NCBI GenBank assembly: GCA_034437315.1
Contig: DAOTUC010000037.1
Span: 1-37,197 of the forward strand
DNA: 37,197 nt
Source: DSAR01 sp034437315
GTDB lineage: Bacteria; Chloroflexota; Anaerolineae; B4-G1
Direction: 5' to 3'
In this document: positions 15,813 to 25,384 of the stretch, one piece after another
How positions within the stretch are numbered: position 1 is the first letter of the stretch
Layout: each line of letters starts with the position of its first letter
Translations under genes and position numbers: made by a program
The notes under the pieces: model-generated
What the model was told of the DNA's origin: nothing
Databases searched by the model: none
Seen by the model: the letters and a program-made list of their open reading frames with translations, nothing else

Positions 15813-16216
15813 GACGATTTGTGCAATATTGGGGGCCGCCATTGGCCTTGATGGGATCGATTTTCTTTCTCTCGGCCCAGTCGAACCTACCCGGCGCGCC
15901 GTCGCCGTGGTTGGAAATGTTGTTGAAGAAGGGCGGCCACGCCACAGTTTACGGCGTCTTGGCCTGGCTCTACTGGCGGGCTTTGGATCATCACCTGGGG
16001 GATCGGTGCACGCCTTGGACCATTCACGTCGCAAGTTTTTTGTTGGCGCTCCTGTATGGGGCCAGCGACGAATATCACCAAACCTTCGTGCCCGGGCGCA
16101 ACGGCAACCTATTCGACGTCGGCATTGATGGCCTGGGCGCGGCGATCACTACGGGGCTGAATCACTGGCGACAGCAGCGCCATTCGCCCGACCCATCCCA
16201 ACCCCATCCTGATTAA
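15809..16216 (+). CDS. VanZ-family membrane protein
   Basis: This is a 135-residue membrane protein with an N-terminal hydrophobic segment (PLALMGSIFFLSAQ), a middle one (ATVYGVLAWLYW), a third (VASFLLALLYGASDEYHQ) and the hallmark DEYHQTFVPGRNGNLFDVGIDGLGA of the VanZ family. VanZ proteins give low-level teicoplanin resistance in some organisms, but most homologues have no known function. The ATG overlaps the stop of the glycosyltransferase gene, implying a shared envelope role. Its last 68 bases overlap the 3' end of scpA on the opposite strand. Confidence 0.85.
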   Translation: MRRFVQYWGPPLALMGSIFFLSAQSNLPGAPSPWLEMLLKKGGHATVYGVLAWLYWRALDHHLGDRCTPWTIHVASFLLALLYGASDEYHQTFVPGRNGNLFDVGIDGLGAAITTGLNHWRQQRHSPDPSQPHPD

Positions 16217-16940
16217 CGTCTGAATTGACATCATCCAAGCGCTCAATAATAATTGCACCGAATAGATTCTCCTGACGCACACGCACACAATCCCGTTTGA
16301 TCAGCTCCAGGACCGCCATAAGCGTGACGATGATCTCCATCCGGGTTCGGGCTGCGGTCAGGATCTCGCGGAAAGCGACCCGACGCCGCAGGATAAGGCG
16401 GCGCTCAATGCGCGCGATCTGCTCGTCAATGGTGATCGTGACCGGCGCGACGACCTCGTCGGCGGGCGCGACGGGAACCGCGTCCAGGGCCTGCTGCACC
16501 AGGCGTAATAGATCGTCGAGCGAGACGGCCCCCAGATCGGGCTGTGGGTCAAGACGGGGTAGCGGAGCGATGCGCACGTAGCTATGCAACCCCTGCTGCT
16601 GCCGCTGATTAAGCAACGCGGCGATCTCCTTGAAACGCTTGTAGGCGCGCAATTGTCGCACCAGGTCGTCGCCCACGTCCTCCGTCTCCGGCGGCGGGGC
16701 GGGCGGGCGCGGAAGCAGCGCGTTCGACTTGATGAGCAACAATTTGGCCGCCACGACGAGGAAATCGGCCAATTCTCGAACCTGTCGTTCCTCCAGCCGG
16801 GCCAGGTAGGCCATATACTGGTCAGTGACCTGGGCCAGAGCGACGGTCGTGACGTCCAACTCCTCCCGCTCAATGAGGTGGAGGAGCAAATCCAGCGGAC
16901 CTTCGAAGACCGGTAGGTGAATTTCGTGTTTGAGATGCAT
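16149..16940 (-). CDS. scpA: Segregation and condensation protein A
   Basis: ScpA is the kleisin that bridges SMC heads with ScpB in bacterial condensin. The N-terminal signature HEIHLPVFEGPLDLLLHLI (residues about 5-23) and ELADFLVVAAKLLLIKSNALLP are diagnostic, and the C-terminal winged-helix part (REILTAARTRMEIIVTLMAVLELIK) is present. It is 263 residues, within the usual range. scpB and smc are not in the window. ATG 16940 or the adjacent GTG 16943 could start; neither has a Shine-Dalgarno sequence. A strong promoter at 16952-16979 would start transcription only a few bases upstream, suggesting a leaderless message. It is divergent from mreB. Confidence 0.9.
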   Translation of the reverse strand: MHLKHEIHLPVFEGPLDLLLHLIEREELDVTTVALAQVTDQYMAYLARLEERQVRELADFLVVAAKLLLIKSNALLPRPPAPPPETEDVGDDLVRQLRAYKRFKEIAALLNQRQQQGLHSYVRIAPLPRLDPQPDLGAVSLDDLLRLVQQALDAVPVAPADEVVAPVTITIDEQIARIERRLILRRRVAFREILTAARTRMEIIVTLMAVLELIKRDCVRVRQENLFGAIIIERLDDVNSDVNQDGVGMGRANGAAVASDSAP

Positions 16941-16951
16941 CACAGCACGAA

Positions 16952-16979
16952 ATTATAGCATAGAAACAGGATTTTCCAA
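16952..16979 (-). promoter_or_regulatory. Promoter of scpA (leaderless arrangement)
   Basis: On the minus strand TTGGAA (16974-16979), 16 bases and a perfect TATAAT (16952-16957) end only about ten bases from the scpA start, so the transcript probably begins at or within a few bases of the start codon. Confidence 0.6.
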
Positions 16980-16981
16980 GA

Positions 16982-17010
16982 TTTTACCCTGTTCTAATTC
17001 ATGGTATAAT
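16982..17010 (+). promoter_or_regulatory. Promoter of the mreBCD operon
   Basis: A perfect TATAAT (17005-17010) has a weak -35 TTTTAC (16982-16987) at 17 bases. The roughly 70-base leader contains CCCCGGA and TCCGGGG arms (near 17021 and 17052) that could form a stem before the ribosome binding site. Confidence 0.55.
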
Positions 17011-17085
17011 TTCTAAGCAGCCCCGGACAAGCAATGCGACTTGGAAAAGCATCCGGGGTGCGAGTTTGTTGGATAGGAGATATTT

Positions 17086-18165
<1,080 letters not shown>

Positions 18166-18207
18166 TTTGGCAGGGCGGTTTTATTTTCGGAGCAGGTGGT
18201 TGATCGT

Positions 18208-19113
18208 ATGAGGGATATCCCCCGCCGTTCCTGGTTGCCCCTGGTACTATTCGTCCTCGGCGCGATCCTCCTGGTCGTTGGCGAAGCCGGTTACCTCTCC
18301 CCCTTGGAACAGGGTGCACATTACATCCTCGATCCATTCCAGCGCCTCTTTTCCGGGGCGGCGGCGGCGATGGGCGACACCTTCCAGGGTGTGCGCGAAT
18401 TGCGCGACCTGCGCGCCGAGGTGGAGACCCTGCGAGAACAGGTCAACGCATTGACGGCCGAGAACGTGCGCCTGCGGGAACACGAAGCCGAGGTCCGCCA
18501 GCTCAAGGCGCTAGAGAATTTCATCAGCGAATACCCCATCACCGCCTTCGTGGGCGCAGAGGTCGTCGGGCGGGAGGCCTGCGAGACCTATCCCTGCGGC
18601 GACGTGATCGGCGTCGATCCTAACCCATACCTACACTACATCACCATCAACGTCGGCAGCCGGCAAGGGGTAGGCGTGGGGATGCCGGTCGTCAGTGGCG
18701 GCCCAGGATTGATCGGGCGCGTCGCGGAGGTCGCGCCCCGCACAGCCAAGGTGCAACTCCTGACCGACCGGGAAAGCTCCGTCGCCGCGATTTTGCAAGA
18801 TTCCCGCGTCACCGGCTTGATCGTGGGGGAGCAATCGCTAGGCCTCTTGCGTATGGCCTACATCCCCCAGGATAAGGAGATCCAGGTCGGCGACCGGGTG
18901 TTGACATCCGGCCTGGGCGGGCTGCTGCCCAAGGGCCTGGTCATCGGTCAGGTCGTTGAGGTAGAAAAGATGGATTACGAGCTATTCCAGGAAGCCGCCG
19001 TGCGCCCGGCGTTGGATTTATCGCAGGTGGAGATGGTTCTCGTCATCACGGGATTTCAGCCCATCCCGATAGAACAGCCCGAACCGCCGATCGAACTGCC
19101 GCCGGACAATTAG
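18208..19113 (+). CDS. mreC: Rod-shape-determining protein MreC
   Basis: MreC is a bitopic scaffold linking MreB filaments to PBP2 and MreD. It has an N-terminal membrane helix (LPLVLFVLGAILLVVGEAGYL), a coiled coil (LRDLRAEVETLREQVNALTAENVRLREHEAE, abridged) and the extracytoplasmic beta domain with NVGSRQGVGVGMPVVS, LLTDRESSVAAIL and VLTSGLGGLLPKGLVIGQV. Two cysteines in the loop before the beta domain (ACETYPCGD) could form a disulfide. The ATG at 18208 is preceded by AGGTGG at eight bases; a GTG at 18196 is possible but its spacing is poor. It lies 42 bases after mreB. Confidence 0.92.
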   Translation: MRDIPRRSWLPLVLFVLGAILLVVGEAGYLSPLEQGAHYILDPFQRLFSGAAAAMGDTFQGVRELRDLRAEVETLREQVNALTAENVRLREHEAEVRQLKALENFISEYPITAFVGAEVVGREACETYPCGDVIGVDPNPYLHYITINVGSRQGVGVGMPVVSGGPGLIGRVAEVAPRTAKVQLLTDRESSVAAILQDSRVTGLIVGEQSLGLLRMAYIPQDKEIQVGDRVLTSGLGGLLPKGLVIGQVVEVEKMDYELFQEAAVRPALDLSQVEMVLVITGFQPIPIEQPEPPIELPPDN

Positions 19114-19209
19114 GCGCTCGCGGGAAAATCACCCTCCCACCCGCTCTCGCTGGATCTGACGATCCAGGTTGAGCGATTGGCTCTGGCTCGTCCGGGATAG
19201 GAAAAAAAC

Positions 19210-19713
19210 GTGAATCTCTATCTAACCATCCCACTGCTGACAATCATCGCGTTATTTCAGACAGTCGTGTTAGCCCGCGTCGAACTGTGGGGCGCGCGGC
19301 CAAACCTGATGCTGCTGGTCGTGTTGATCTGGTCCATCGTGCGCAACCTGGACGAGGGCCTGGTCGCCGCCCTGATCGGCGGATTGATTCTCGACCTGTT
19401 TTCCGGCGGCCCGCCGGGCTTGATGGCGCTGGGGATGTTGGCGGCGGCCTTTTTAGCCGGGCAAGAATGGGGACGCGGCGTCGGCTTCCCGATCATCACA
19501 TTATGGTTCTCGACGCTGATCAGCGTGCTGGCCTATCACGTCGTCCTGCTGACCGTCCTATCGTGGACCAGATACTCGGTCGATTGGGTGACGGCGTTCT
19601 TATACATCGCCGCCCCATCGGCGTTGCTCAACGCGGTGTTAGCGCCCTTTATCCGCCCCATCTTATCCTGGTGGGAGCGACGGACACGGCGGGAGAGGAG
19701 TTTCGTGTTGTGA
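19210..19713 (+). CDS. mreD: Rod-shape-determining protein MreD
   Basis: This is a small hydrophobic protein of 167 residues with about five membrane helices and the MreD-type segments LMLLVVLIWSIVRNLDEGLVAAL and GLILDLFSGGPPGLMALGML (abridged). It completes the MreBCD core of the elongasome. The start is GTG with AGGA eight bases upstream. The 96-base gap after mreC contains a small hairpin (19150-19167, CTGGATC/GATCCAG). The stop codon overlaps the GTG start of the next gene (GTGA), coupling it to PBP2. Confidence 0.88.
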   Translation: MNLYLTIPLLTIIALFQTVVLARVELWGARPNLMLLVVLIWSIVRNLDEGLVAALIGGLILDLFSGGPPGLMALGMLAAAFLAGQEWGRGVGFPIITLWFSTLISVLAYHVVLLTVLSWTRYSVDWVTAFLYIAAPSALLNAVLAPFIRPILSWWERRTRRERSFVL

Positions 19714-21809
19714 ATCGGAAAGCTGAACGCAAATCTCAAACGCGCCCTCGCCCGGCGATTGAGGGGCAATGGGCGGCGCGCTGGACCGCAATCAAAGCCG
19801 CCCCTCGGGCCGTGGTGTTATTTCTCTTTATACTGGGGGTCTTCTACGTCTTTGGACGCCGGCTGTGGCACATGCAGTTTGTGCAGGGAGAGGCGTATAG
19901 CGCGGCGGCCGAGCAGCAGAGCACACGCGAGATCAGCGTACCGACCGCGCGGGGCATTATCTACGATCGAAACGGAACCCAGTTGGTGCGCAACGTCCCC
20001 AGCTTCAGGGTGACCGTCATCCCGGCCTACCTGCCCACCGGCGAGAGCGAGGAAATCGAGATCGCCAGCTCCGAGGCGGAGGACGTCCTCATTCGCCTGG
20101 CCTTCTTGCTCAATATGCCCTACACGACCGGCGGAGGCGCGGGCGGGAGCGCCCCGGAACTCGGCGTGCGAGACATCCTCCACAACATCGTGCAAGATCA
20201 AAACGGCAACGAAATCCCATTCGCGACCTATTACCGGCCCGTGATAATCAAGCGAAACGTGGAGCGGGATATCGCTTTGCTCGTTTCCCAGCAATCCCTG
20301 GTTTTGCCCGGCGTCTCGGTCGAGGTGGAACCGGTGCGGGAGTATCTCCACAGCCCGTTGATGTCGCAGATTATGGGATACCTCCTGCCAATCCCGGAAG
20401 AAGCGGCCGAAGCGCGACAGGCCGAGGGCTACGATCCGGCGACCGATCGTATTGGCTACGCCGGGGTCGAGGCGGTCTACGAGGACCACCTGAAAGGAGC
20501 CAAGGGGCGTCAAGTCATTGAGGAGGACGTCATGGGCCGTCTCGTCCGGGTCGTGGCAGAGTTGGACGCGCCTGTACCCGGCGACAACGTCTATCTGACG
20601 ATTGACCTGGAATTACAAGCCGTCGTCGAGCAGGTGTTGCAGGAAGGGATGGACGCCCCCGCCGTCGAATCCCCCCGCGGCGTGGCGATTGTGATGAATC
20701 CCCAGACGAGCGAGATCCTGGCGCTGGTCAGTCTGCCGACTTACGACAGTAACATCTTCACCCAGGGCGCATCGACGCGAGAACTTCAGCGCCTTTACGA
20801 AGACGTCCACCGGCCGATGATCAACCACGCGATCATAGATCGCCTGCATCCCGGCTCGGTATTCAAGGTCGTGATCGCCTCGGCGGCTTTACAAGAGGGA
20901 GTCGTGGACGCCCAATACACCCACGTGAATTGTCCGGGCAAGATCGTCGTGCCCAATCGCTACGCGCCCAACGACCCGGGCCTGGCGACCTCGTTCTTCT
21001 GTTGGAACCGCTCGGGGCACGGCTCGCTGGACGTGGTAGGCGGCATCGCCCACTCGTGCAACGTTTTCTTCTACACAATCGGCGGCGGAAATGAAGAAGA
21101 GCGCTTCGAGGGCCTGGGGATCAATCGTATCGTCGATTACGTTGAACAATTCGGTTTTGGCCAACCGACCGGCGTCGATCTGCCGGGCGAGGTGGGCGGC
21201 CTGGTGCCCAACCCCCGCTGGAAGCGCGAACAACTGAGCGAGAGCTGGAACACCGGCAACACCTACCACATCTCAATCGGCGAGGGCTTCCTGGAAGTTA
21301 CGCCGCTGCAGATGCTCAACGCGGTCAACGCCATCGCGAACGGCGGTAAGTTGCATCGTCCCCACCTCATACAGCGCATCACCGACGCCGAGAGCGGCGT
21401 GGCGAACGTGATCGAACCGGAACTCATCCGCACGCTGCCCATCGACGAAGCGCATCTTTCGACCGTGCGCCTGGGAATGGAGGGCGCCGTCGAATATGGC
21501 ACCGCGCCCAGAGCGCAAATCGAAGGGATCCGGGTCGCCGGCAAGACCGGAACCGCCCAATATTGCGACGACATCGCCCGCCTGGCCGGGGAATGTGATG
21601 GGGGTTGGCCGGAGCACGCCTGGTTCGCGGCCTACGCCCCGGCGGAGGAACCGGAGGTATCGGTGATCGTTTTCCTTTACGGCGGAGGTGAGGGATCGAC
21701 GGCGGCGGCCCCCGTCGCCCGCGACATCCTGGCCTATTACTTCGGCGTGGACGAGGATTCCGACGAGACAGATCTCGCGACAACCGACTATGCCGAAACG
21801 ACGCCGTGA
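19710..21809 (+). CDS. mrdA: Penicillin-binding protein 2 (elongation transpeptidase)
   Basis: This class B PBP cross-links sidewall peptidoglycan with RodA and MreBCD. Its 699 residues show a single N-terminal membrane helix (AVVLFLFILGVFYVF), the dimerisation/pedestal domain with ARGIIYDRNGTQLVRN, and a transpeptidase domain with the S383-x-x-K386 motif (GSVFK), S449-C-N451 and K612-T-G (AGKTGTAQ). The start is GTG 19710, overlapping the mreD stop, with GAGGAG nine bases upstream. A rodA gene does not follow as it often does elsewhere; a DUF2723 membrane protein comes next and overlaps by 20 bases. Confidence 0.92.
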   Translation: MNRKAERKSQTRPRPAIEGQWAARWTAIKAAPRAVVLFLFILGVFYVFGRRLWHMQFVQGEAYSAAAEQQSTREISVPTARGIIYDRNGTQLVRNVPSFRVTVIPAYLPTGESEEIEIASSEAEDVLIRLAFLLNMPYTTGGGAGGSAPELGVRDILHNIVQDQNGNEIPFATYYRPVIIKRNVERDIALLVSQQSLVLPGVSVEVEPVREYLHSPLMSQIMGYLLPIPEEAAEARQAEGYDPATDRIGYAGVEAVYEDHLKGAKGRQVIEEDVMGRLVRVVAELDAPVPGDNVYLTIDLELQAVVEQVLQEGMDAPAVESPRGVAIVMNPQTSEILALVSLPTYDSNIFTQGASTRELQRLYEDVHRPMINHAIIDRLHPGSVFKVVIASAALQEGVVDAQYTHVNCPGKIVVPNRYAPNDPGLATSFFCWNRSGHGSLDVVGGIAHSCNVFFYTIGGGNEEERFEGLGINRIVDYVEQFGFGQPTGVDLPGEVGGLVPNPRWKREQLSESWNTGNTYHISIGEGFLEVTPLQMLNAVNAIANGGKLHRPHLIQRITDAESGVANVIEPELIRTLPIDEAHLSTVRLGMEGAVEYGTAPRAQIEGIRVAGKTGTAQYCDDIARLAGECDGGWPEHAWFAAYAPAEEPEVSVIVFLYGGGEGSTAAAPVARDILAYYFGVDEDSDETDLATTDYAETTP

Positions 21810-24800
21810 AGAAACCCCTGGCCCAGACTGCTGGGGGCGCATAGCGGCGATCGGCGGGGCAGGCTTCATCTGGGGTCTGGGATTCGCCCGCTTCATCGCC
21901 GAGGCCGCTTTCTACGCCCCGCTGTATCGTGGACGCTGGCCCGTCATCGGAGTAGCAGCGATCTGCGCCCTTCTACTGGCAGGCCTGGCGCTCTGGATCG
22001 GGCGCTCGTGGGTCTGCTCCGTCTCCCCGACGGCCTTTTCCGCCGTTCTGATCTCGCTTCTATTCCCCACCACCTACGTCCTGGGCGCCTTCTCACAACC
22101 CTCCCCCCTGGCGGGCGGCCTTCTGTTGGCGGGCGGATTGACGCTGGCGGGATTGGCGGCGCTGGATGCGGCCCGCGAGCGCCGACAGCGCCCGACCGGG
22201 AAACAGCTCATTTGTCCCCCGGCGATCTGTGTCAGCGCGACCGCCATGGCGCTCTACCTGGCGACGTTGCTGCCCTCCCTGGGAACCCTGGACACCTTCG
22301 AGTTCCAGGTCGTGGTCCCCCTGTTGGGCGTGGCCCACCCGACCGGTTACCCGCTCTACATCCTGCTGGGCAAGCTATTCACCTTCCTGCCTTTCGGTGA
22401 CGTGGCCTGGCGCGTGAACGTCTCCTCGGCCGTCTTCGCCGTGGGGGCAACGACGACGCTCTATTTCCTCGTGCGACGCCTGGCGACCTCGTGGAGAGGC
22501 GTCGCGGGTTTACGGTGGATACCGCCACTGACGGCGGCGCTGGCCCTGGCCTTTTCGTTCACATTCTGGTCCCAGGCCATCATCGCCGAGGTCTACGCCC
22601 TGCACAACCTGCTCGTCGCCCTCATCCTGTGGCTCTTGCTGCCCGCCCCAGGCGATTCGCTGCCCTACCCCCTGACGTCGGCGCAACGTTGGCAAGCGAC
22701 CTTTTTCCTCATCGGCCTCAGTTTGACCAATCACTTGACGACCGCGCTCTTGATTCCGGCGGCTGGCCTGGCCCTGCTCTCGGATCGGCCCCAATTGCGG
22801 CTCGTGGATTGGGCGAAGGCGTGTGGCTGGGGGCTGTTGGGGCTGTCGGTCTACCTGTTCATCCCCCTGCGCTGGCCGGCGGTCAACCAGGGCGCGTCGA
22901 TGACGCCGGCGGCGTTCGTGACCTACATCACCGGCGGGCAGTTCCACGGCGCGCTGCGACTTGACGGGTGGCGCGATCCCACCCGCTGGCAAATCGTCGG
23001 GCGCTTGATGCGCCAACCTTTCGGCTGGGCCGGGCTGGCGCTGGCGACGTTGGGCCTGCTCGGATTGGCCCTTCGTCGTCGCCGCGCGCTGGCGTTGACC
23101 GGCGCGACCTTCCTGGCCTTCGGCCTCTACGGGCTGCTCTATCACGTCCCGGATATCTCCGTCTTCCTGCTGCCCGCCCACGCGATCCTGGCGCTCTGGA
23201 TCGGGGTCGGGGTCGCGCTGGCGGCTGAGTTCCTCTCACAGCGCCGTGGGATAGGCGGCGTCGTCGCGCTCGCGGCCCTCCTGCCCCTGGGGCTGATCTG
23301 GACCAACTACGCCGCGGTCGACCGCAGCCGCGACCGCGGCCGGCTCGCCTGGGGGCGCTACGTCCTGAATCTGCCGTTGGCGCCCGACAGCGCCATATTG
23401 GCCGACATCGACAAATTCGCGCCGCTCTATTATCTGCAACAGATTGAGGGGGCCCGTCCGGATCTGGACCTGCTGCTGTTCGACCAGGAACCAGCCTATC
23501 ACGCCGCCCTGGCTGAACGCCTGGCAGCTGGGCAGACCGTCTACCTGGCCCGCTATCTGCCGAACCTGGGCGGCCTGCCGATGCGCTCGGTGGGGCCTTT
23601 GGTAGCGGTAGGCGGCGCGGCGGCGGAGCACAGCGCCGAAGCAATCGCGACGTTCGGGGAATGCGTCACGCTGCTGGACGCCGACTTGACGCCGGACCCA
23701 TTGGAACGGCGCATACATCACCTGACGCTCCGCTGGCGGGCCGAGCAACCGGCGGCGGACGATCTGGTCGTGCGGGTGCGCCTGGTCGACGAAGACGAAG
23801 TCGCACGATGGACCAGCGAGGGGGCGCGCCCGGTCGGGGGCCTGTATCCGACCAACGCCTGGTCGCCGGAGACGGCGATCGACGATTATCACGCCATCGA
23901 ACACCCGCTCTGGCTGCCAGCGGGGGTGTACCGGGTAGAGGTCGGCCTTTTCCCTCGCTTTGAAGACGCGGGGCTGAGCATAAACGGCGGCGGGGCGTGG
24001 TTCCCCGTGGGATCGCTGAGCGCGACCCAGCCCACAGATGCGCCTCCGTTGGCCCGCCGGCGGCTATGCGCGTTTTCTGGCGACGAAACTCTGTGGTTGA
24101 CCGGCTTTGACCTGGCAACCGAGACCCCGGCCGGCGCGCCTTACACCGTCGATCTCTCGTGGCGGCGCGTGACGGCGGCGGCGGATCTGCGCTTCACCTG
24201 GGTGGACGCGCGCGGAGCGGCGGTCGCTTCGGCGGAATGCGACCTGGCGAGCGAGACAGTGCGCAGCCGGCGCGCCATCACCGCGCCGCAGACGAGCGGC
24301 GATTACGTCTTGCACGTGGAGATGCCCGGACAACCGGTGCAACGCCGCTGGTTGGGCCAGCCAGCGGCGAGCTGCCCGTTGGCGACCGTGGAGGTGTCGC
24401 CCGCCCAACGGGGACTGGCCAATTTCGCCGACCTGCTCCTCCTGCTGGATGCGGACGTCGAGACGTCCACCGCGCAACCGGGCGCCGTTTTGCCATTCTC
24501 GCTGCAATGGCAAGCGCTGCGCGCCATCGAAGAGGATTATACGGTCTTCGTCCACCTCGTCGGTCCGGACGGGCGATTGTGGGGCCAGGAGGACGTGTGG
24601 CCGGTGCAAGGGAGCTATCCCACCAGTCAATGGAGCGGGACGGAAACCATCCACGATCCACACCGGGTGTTTCTAGACCCAGACGCCCCGTCCGGCGTTT
24701 ACCAGGCGCACGTGGGGTGGTATCTGCTGGAGACGATGGAACGCCTGCCAGTCCTGGATCGTGAAGGAAGACCGGTCGGCGATACGTTTATCATTGGAAC

Positions 24801-24819
24801 ATTTCAAGTAATCAAATAG
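21790..24819 (+). CDS. DUF2723 membrane protein, probable protein O-mannosyltransferase-like enzyme
   Basis: The 1009-residue protein has an N-terminal half rich in membrane helices and the DUF2723 signature GTLDTFEFQ...HPTGYPLY (residues about 198-226). This family includes TMEM260-type, lipid-sugar-dependent protein O-mannosyltransferases; the Asp and Glu in DTFEF would be the expected acidic catalytic residues. From about residue 650 onward it is soluble and beta-rich, with two similar modules that each contain a ...P(V/D)..YPT..WS..E.I.D.H... stretch, probably extracytoplasmic carbohydrate-binding-like domains. The start ATG lies inside the 3' end of mrdA (20-base overlap), so it is translationally coupled with the elongasome operon. 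Acceptor and donor are unknown. Confidence 0.75.
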   Translation: MPKRRREETPGPDCWGRIAAIGGAGFIWGLGFARFIAEAAFYAPLYRGRWPVIGVAAICALLLAGLALWIGRSWVCSVSPTAFSAVLISLLFPTTYVLGAFSQPSPLAGGLLLAGGLTLAGLAALDAARERRQRPTGKQLICPPAICVSATAMALYLATLLPSLGTLDTFEFQVVVPLLGVAHPTGYPLYILLGKLFTFLPFGDVAWRVNVSSAVFAVGATTTLYFLVRRLATSWRGVAGLRWIPPLTAALALAFSFTFWSQAIIAEVYALHNLLVALILWLLLPAPGDSLPYPLTSAQRWQATFFLIGLSLTNHLTTALLIPAAGLALLSDRPQLRLVDWAKACGWGLLGLSVYLFIPLRWPAVNQGASMTPAAFVTYITGGQFHGALRLDGWRDPTRWQIVGRLMRQPFGWAGLALATLGLLGLALRRRRALALTGATFLAFGLYGLLYHVPDISVFLLPAHAILALWIGVGVALAAEFLSQRRGIGGVVALAALLPLGLIWTNYAAVDRSRDRGRLAWGRYVLNLPLAPDSAILADIDKFAPLYYLQQIEGARPDLDLLLFDQEPAYHAALAERLAAGQTVYLARYLPNLGGLPMRSVGPLVAVGGAAAEHSAEAIATFGECVTLLDADLTPDPLERRIHHLTLRWRAEQPAADDLVVRVRLVDEDEVARWTSEGARPVGGLYPTNAWSPETAIDDYHAIEHPLWLPAGVYRVEVGLFPRFEDAGLSINGGGAWFPVGSLSATQPTDAPPLARRRLCAFSGDETLWLTGFDLATETPAGAPYTVDLSWRRVTAAADLRFTWVDARGAAVASAECDLASETVRSRRAITAPQTSGDYVLHVEMPGQPVQRRWLGQPAASCPLATVEVSPAQRGLANFADLLLLLDADVETSTAQPGAVLPFSLQWQALRAIEEDYTVFVHLVGPDGRLWGQEDVWPVQGSYPTSQWSGTETIHDPHRVFLDPDAPSGVYQAHVGWYLLETMERLPVLDREGRPVGDTFIIGTFQVIK

Positions 24820-24830
24820 AGGAGGTTGAC

Positions 24831-25367
24831 GTGAATCGACAAGAAATTTCGTTTAACGATCTGGTTGTAAGGACCCATCATCTATGGAACGAGCAGTGGT
24901 TGCTGCTAACCGCCGGCGACTTGGAAGAAGGCAAGTACAACACGATGACGGTGGGATGGGGCAGCCTGGGAACGATGTGGGGACAGCCCTTCGCGCAAGT
25001 GGTGGTACGCCCGATCCGGTACACCTATCAATTTATGGAGCAATACGAAACCTTTACCCTGTGCGCATTCCCCGAGGCCTACCGCGACGCGCTGAATCTG
25101 ATAGGGACCAAATCGGGCCGGGATATGGACAAGATCGCCGAGGCCGGCCTGACGCCGGTCGCCGCCGATCAGGTTGCTGCGCCCGCCTTCGCCGAGGCGT
25201 CGCTGGTCATCGAATGCCGCAAGACCTATTGGCAGGATTTGGACCCGGCCCACTTCATCGACCCCGGCATTGAGAAGCATTACCCGGAGAAACATTACCA
25301 CCGGGTCTACTTCGGGCAGATCGTCGCCGTGCAAGGGTCGCCCTCGTTCAAATTTGGATCGGTCTGA
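24831..25367 (+). CDS. Flavin reductase-like (FMN-binding split barrel) protein
   Basis: The 178-residue protein resembles the DIM6/NTAB flavin reductase family. LLTAGDLEEGKYNTMTVGWGSLGTMWG and VVVRPIRYTYQFMEQYETFTLCAFPEAYRDAL (abridged) match the FMN-binding barrel and the second strand cluster seen in these proteins. Members bind FMN and reduce flavins or act as redox proteins; the substrate cannot be told. The start is GTG with GAGGAGG seven bases upstream. It begins 11 bases after the DUF2723 gene and ends 17 bases before the aminotransferase gene, so it may be read from either transcript. Confidence 0.8.
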   Translation: MNRQEISFNDLVVRTHHLWNEQWLLLTAGDLEEGKYNTMTVGWGSLGTMWGQPFAQVVVRPIRYTYQFMEQYETFTLCAFPEAYRDALNLIGTKSGRDMDKIAEAGLTPVAADQVAAPAFAEASLVIECRKTYWQDLDPAHFIDPGIEKHYPEKHYHRVYFGQIVAVQGSPSFKFGSV

Positions 25368-25384
25368 GAGAGGAGTTGTGGACG

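Noticed and set aside
15087..16034. Antisense open frame over the glycosyltransferase and VanZ genes
   Set aside because: It crosses two well-supported coupled genes and has an Arg/Pro-rich, domain-free translation.
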